DNA of 64,000 nucleotides, taken from NCBI GenBank assembly GCA_023014485.1, contig JAJOZX010005618.1, forward strand, positions 1 to 64,000. The letters run 5' to 3'. This stretch comes from Bathynomus jamesi (taxonomy: Eukaryota; Arthropoda; Malacostraca; Isopoda; Cirolanidae). The notes under the pieces are model-generated. The model ran no database searches. It was not told the origin of the DNA and saw only the letters and a program-made list of their open reading frames with translations. Shown here piece by piece: positions 61,424 to 64,000 of the stretch. The position numbers and the translations under genes were made by a program. Every line of letters starts with the position of its first letter. The first letter of the stretch is position 1.

Positions 61424-63012
61424 AATATATACACCAACATTAAATAGTATATAAATTTTAGCCTCAAAATCGCACCATTTAACCTATTTTTATACTTACA
61501 AATGAAAATGGGACCAAAAATTTACAACCGTATGATTGTATTTCTTTCAAAATATTTTGCTAGAATTACTAATTTTTTAACATAATATGCTTCAGTTTAT
61601 GTTTTTGTACGAAATATTGTGAAAGCTAGGCAAAAACCGCCAAAAAATTTGACTAAAATTTTGTCTTCACCTAATGAAAATTTTGTACAAAAAAGTTGCT
61701 TTTCTCCGTGTTTTATGCATATTTTGTTCACTTTTCTTATGAATAAGATGAATTTATCTTTTTCAATATTTTTCAAAGCAATTACTCTCTATTGATAAGA
61801 AAACTGCTCTATTTTACAATTATCGACAATACATTGCCAAAATAATTAAAAAATCTTTGTAAAATTTGAGTAAAAATTACGAGCTTTGTAAGGGAAAAAA
61901 TTGATCGAAAATATCGATTTTTTTCAATGTTTTAAGGTCCATTTTTTATACAAGTTTTATTGTACCCCTAAAATATCGCTAAAGTGATTGGATTTCATGA
62001 AATGATATATACCGGTACTAAAGAGTATATATATATTTTAGCCTCAAAATCGCACCATTTAGCTGATTTTTACATTTACAAATGTAAATGGGACCATAAA
62101 TTAGCACCTATATGGTTGTATTTCTTTCAAAATATTTTGCTGGAGTTACTAATTTTTTGCCGTAAAATGCTTTAGTTTATGTTTTTTTACAAAATATTTT
62201 AAAACTAGGCAAAAACAGTCAAAAAATTTGACTAAAATTTTGTCTTCACCTAATGAAAATTTTGTACCAAAAAGTTGCTTTTCTCCGTGTTTTATGAATA
62301 TTTTGTTCACATTTCTTATGAATAAGATAAAATTATCTTTTTCAATATTTTTCAATGCAATTACTCTTTATTGATAAAACAAATGCTTTATTTTACTGTT
62401 ATTGACAGTATATTGAAAAAATAATTATAAAATCTTCTTAAATTTGAATAAAAATTACAAGCTTAGTAAGGCATAAAATTGGTGGAAAAAGTCGATTTTT
62501 TCCATGTTTTAAGATCCATTTTTTATAAAAATTTTAATGTACTCCTAAAATATTGAAAATGTGAATGGATTTCATGAAATGATATATATGTTACTGTAAA
62601 AGCCCGACGAGTGGTAAATCTTAAGATTTGCCGGTAAATCTTGACATTTACCATGTACATCTGGTAAAAGTCCGAAAAACAATTGAAATTTTAATTATTT
62701 CGGACTTTTACCAAATCTACATGGTAAATGTCAAGATTTACCTAACCTAACTAAAAGATGTTTGTGCAAGGCCTCTGGCCTTTTATGCAATTCAAAGTGC
62801 CACAACAGTTCACCATGCTGTAATAAATGAATTCGTTTTTTTTTGCAAGAATTTTTCGCGTTTTTTAAGTTGCTAGTATATTTAAATAAAATTTTTTTCT
62901 TTCCCAGTTTTAGTACTTTCTCCTCAATGCTGGCTTTTACACTTGTTTTTCGGACTTTTACCAGATGTACATTGTAAATGTCAAGATTTACCACTCGTCG
63001 GGCTTTTACAGT
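61424..63012 (+). repeat. HOR unit 30 (A-B/C-D), array edge
   Basis: A 61424-62011 (the same variant as unit 27, with GAAAGCTAGG and CCGCC), a B/C chimera 62012-62592, D 62593-63012. The chimera is B-like to about 62260 and variant-C-like after about 62290. This is the last unit before the LINE and the most divergent one. Confidence 0.92.
62593..63012. mobile_element. D30 element, near-founder form
   Basis: 420 bp. The right terminus GTCGGGCTTTTACAGT is the perfect complement of the left ACTGTAAAAGCCCGAC, and TTTTTCGGAC matches GTCCGAAAAA. The other 29 copies carry fixed mismatches at both places. The hairpin arm is CGGACTTTTACC. The tract is only CCTAA, CCTAA, CTAAAAG. A 20-bp deletion in the right TIR, between two GATTTACC copies, removed the CTTAAG-centred palindrome. 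TTTCTCCTCAATGCTGGC in the core is also private. Confidence 0.88.
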
Positions 63013-63020
63013 AATATATA
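63013..63020. other. Satellite/LINE junction remnant
   Basis: AATATATA is the start of what would be the next A monomer (AATATATACACC). The following bases, CTTCTTCTTC, are the reverse complement of a GAAG-rich LINE 3' tail, so the array is interrupted 8-9 bp after D30. Confidence 0.75.
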
Positions 63021-63050
63021 CTTCTTCTTCCGCAGCTTATTATCCCAACT
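63021..63050 (-). repeat. LINE 3' UTR and GAAG-rich tail
   Basis: Read on the minus strand, after the SDPM stop comes a ~30-base tail that includes AAGCTGCGGAAGAAG and stops at the satellite. The short GAA-type microsatellite marks the LINE 3' terminus and its insertion point. Confidence 0.7.
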
Positions 63051-63389
63051 TTACATGGGGTCGCTGTTTTTGGTTCGTCTTCTCCACTCTCCTCTGTCGT
63101 ATACCTCGTCCTCCTCCAAGTCCTTCTCCCTGATGTCCGCCACCATAAAGTCCCTCCATCTCGTCTTCGGTCTTCCTCTTCTTCTCCGTCCCGGCAACTC
63201 CATCTCCAGCACTCTGCGCCCCACATACTCCTCCTCTCTTCTCCTGACGTTTCCATACCACCTCAGCCTGGCCTCCTGCACCTTCTTAGATGCTTCCGCC
63301 ACCTTCACTGTTCCCCTTATATGCTCATTTCTGACCCTATCCCTCCTCGTCACTCCACACATCCATCTCAACATCTTCATTTCAGCCAT
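63051..63389 (-). pseudogene. LINE polyprotein C-terminal segment, frameshifted from the RT
   Basis: This continues the LINE protein in a different frame, overlapping the RT frame by 13 bp. It contains MAEMKMLRWMCGVTRRD, then RLRWYGNVRRR and a basic PGRRRRGRPKTRW patch, and ends NSDPM before a stop. That is the usual C-terminus of RTE-like proteins of this style. No independent start is supported. The Met at 63389 lies mid-protein, and a small indel near 63385-63400 separates the two pieces. Confidence 0.82.
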
Positions 63390-64000
63390 CTTCTTTCATT
63401 GCTCTTCTTCATTGGCACAGTCTCCAGTCCATACAACATTGCCGGCCTCACCACTGTTTTAAATACCTTTCCCTTCAGTTTCACTGGGACCCTCTTATCA
63501 CAGAGCACCCCTGATACGTCTCTCCAGTTCTTCCACCCCGACTGTATTCTACAGTTTATCTCTCTCTCTGCTCCCCCCTCTGCATCCACTGTTGACCCCA
63601 AGTATTTAAAATACTCCACCGTCTTAACACGCTCTCCACTCAATGTCACTTCCCCTCCTCGTTCCTGCTGCACATCACATCTCATATATTCGGTCTTCTT
63701 TCGGCTAATTCTCATCCCCCTACTTTCCAACGCCTCTCTCCAATTTTCCAACTGCTGCTCCACCTCCTCTTTCGTCTCCCCACTCAACACAACATCGTCT
63801 GCATACATCATGCACCACGGCGCCTCCCCTCTAATCCTCTCCGTCAACACATCGAATACCACATTGAAAAGGAAGGGGCTCAAAGCTGATCCTTGGTGCA
63901 GACCAACTTCCACCCCAAAGCTCTCTGACACACCCACGCTACTCCTCACCTTAGTTGTTACTCCCCTGTACATCCCCTTGATCAGTTTAACATACTTCTC
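63377..64000 (-). pseudogene. LINE reverse transcriptase fragment (palm, YADD box)
   Basis: The minus-strand frame is open from the window edge (EKYVKLIKG precedes the Met at 63973) to a stop at 63377. It carries the RT block GLHQGSALSPFLF (residues 24-36 counted from that Met) and the catalytic YADD (residues 57-60; 63794-63805), then a KTEYM-type thumb/connection segment and YFKYLGSTVDAEGG. In an intact element this reverse-transcribes the LINE RNA at a nicked target. The frame ends early at VPMKKSNERRWLK, where related proteins run on into a KMLRWM segment that is found here in another frame. The Met at 63973 is internal, not a true start. Confidence 0.85.

Larger units (their letters stand above)
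1..63012. repeat. Composite higher-order satellite array, 30 units of A-B-C-D type
   Basis: The whole stretch is one head-to-tail array with a dominant period near 2.2 kb. Units are bounded by the recurring D terminus GCTTTTACAGT followed by AATATATACACC. Within a unit, three homologous ~580-bp AT-rich monomers (A, B, C) join at the motif GATATATACCGGTACTAAAG, and C is separated from the next A by the unrelated D element. Monomer types are told apart by fixed differences: A has CGTACGATTG and AACATAGTATGCTTCAG; B has TTAACACCTATATGGTTGC and TTTTGCCGTAAAATGC; C has TTAGCACCTATATGGTTGT and CCAAAAACTTGC. Unit boundaries were read by eye and may be off by one or two bases. No gene is seen anywhere inside. 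Location on the chromosome (centromeric, subtelomeric or interstitial) cannot be told from the sequence. Confidence 0.97.
63021..64000 (-). mobile_element. 3' part of an RTE-like non-LTR retrotransposon, running off the window
   Basis: This is a GC-richer block, unlike the AT-rich array, whose minus strand encodes the end of a LINE polyprotein. It covers reverse transcriptase motifs, a C-terminal region ending in SDPM, and a short 3' UTR finishing in (GAA/GAAG)n at 63021-63030. A microsatellite-like 3' tail and no long poly(A) fits RTE-type elements. The clade call rests on recognising the protein style, not on a search. The 5' portion (endonuclease and early RT) lies beyond 64000. The coding frame is broken once, so this copy is probably dead. 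Confidence 0.85.

Noticed and set aside
62731..62994. 87-residue minus-strand open frame
   Set aside because: It lies wholly inside D30 (core and right TIR), resembles no family I know, and is absent from the other D copies because of indels.
1..63012. CRISPR array or other prokaryotic repeat system
   Set aside because: Repeats are hundreds of bases long with no short repeat/spacer pattern, and the window carries a eukaryotic LINE and a TTAGG-type motif.
1..63012. Tandem gene family encoded by the recurring 60-100-residue open frames
   Set aside because: The frames lie on both strands of the same DNA, differ between monomer types almost only by residue-changing bases, match no family I recognise, and are broken in many copies by single-base changes.
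62965..63462. 165-residue plus-strand open frame rich in Ser, Leu and Pro
   Set aside because: It is the opposite strand of the LINE C-terminal coding region; the minus strand carries recognisable LINE protein.
1..64000. rRNA, tRNA, histone or snRNA genes within the repeat
   Set aside because: I found no cloverleaf, 5S-like control region or conserved rRNA segment in A, B, C, D, E or the LINE block.

Overview
This is 64 kb of eukaryotic, non-genic DNA. About 63 kb (1-63012) is one very AT-rich tandem satellite array in head-to-tail orientation. The last kilobase (63021-64000) is the 3' end of a non-LTR retrotransposon (LINE) on the minus strand. I see no host gene, rRNA, tRNA or CRISPR. An arthropod genome is the best guess. 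Every satellite unit carries a short (CCTAA)n run, the complement of the TTAGG arthropod telomere motif, and the LINE protein resembles RTE-like elements that are common in arthropods. The order or species cannot be decided from this sequence.

The array is a composite higher-order repeat (HOR) of about 2.2 kb. A standard unit is A (~586 bp) - B (~577 bp) - C (~578 bp) - D (~465 bp). A, B and C are diverged versions of one ~580-bp monomer. D is unrelated to them. It is a MITE-like element with ~93-bp terminal inverted repeats ending ACTGTAAAAG, an extra internal inverted copy of the TIR module that makes a ~45-bp-stem hairpin, a (CCTAA)n tract and a ~220-bp unique core. D sits at the same C/A junction in all 30 units, so it inserted once and was then amplified with the satellite. 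I count 30 units: 19 with A-B-C-D composition (including one with a mosaic B), five with two monomers (A-C or A-B/C), four with four monomers, and two reduced to a single A/C chimeric monomer plus D. The size steps of about one monomer and the chimeric monomers are what unequal crossover and gene conversion produce.

D30, the last unit beside the LINE, is the most divergent and looks closest to the founder element. Its TIR bases match where the other 29 copies share mismatches, and it has only two CCTAA repeats where interior copies mostly have five or six. The LINE fragment covers the reverse transcriptase palm with a YADD box and the C-terminal region, broken by one frameshift. It starts 8 bp beyond D30. 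Several patches of the array (about 18.7-20.1, 30.6-33.4, 36.0-38.5, 44.3-45.6, 51.0-51.6 and 54.6-55.0 kb) carry dense single-base deletions that look more like unpolished long-read consensus than biology. All short open frames in the array are by-products of the repeat and are not annotated as genes.
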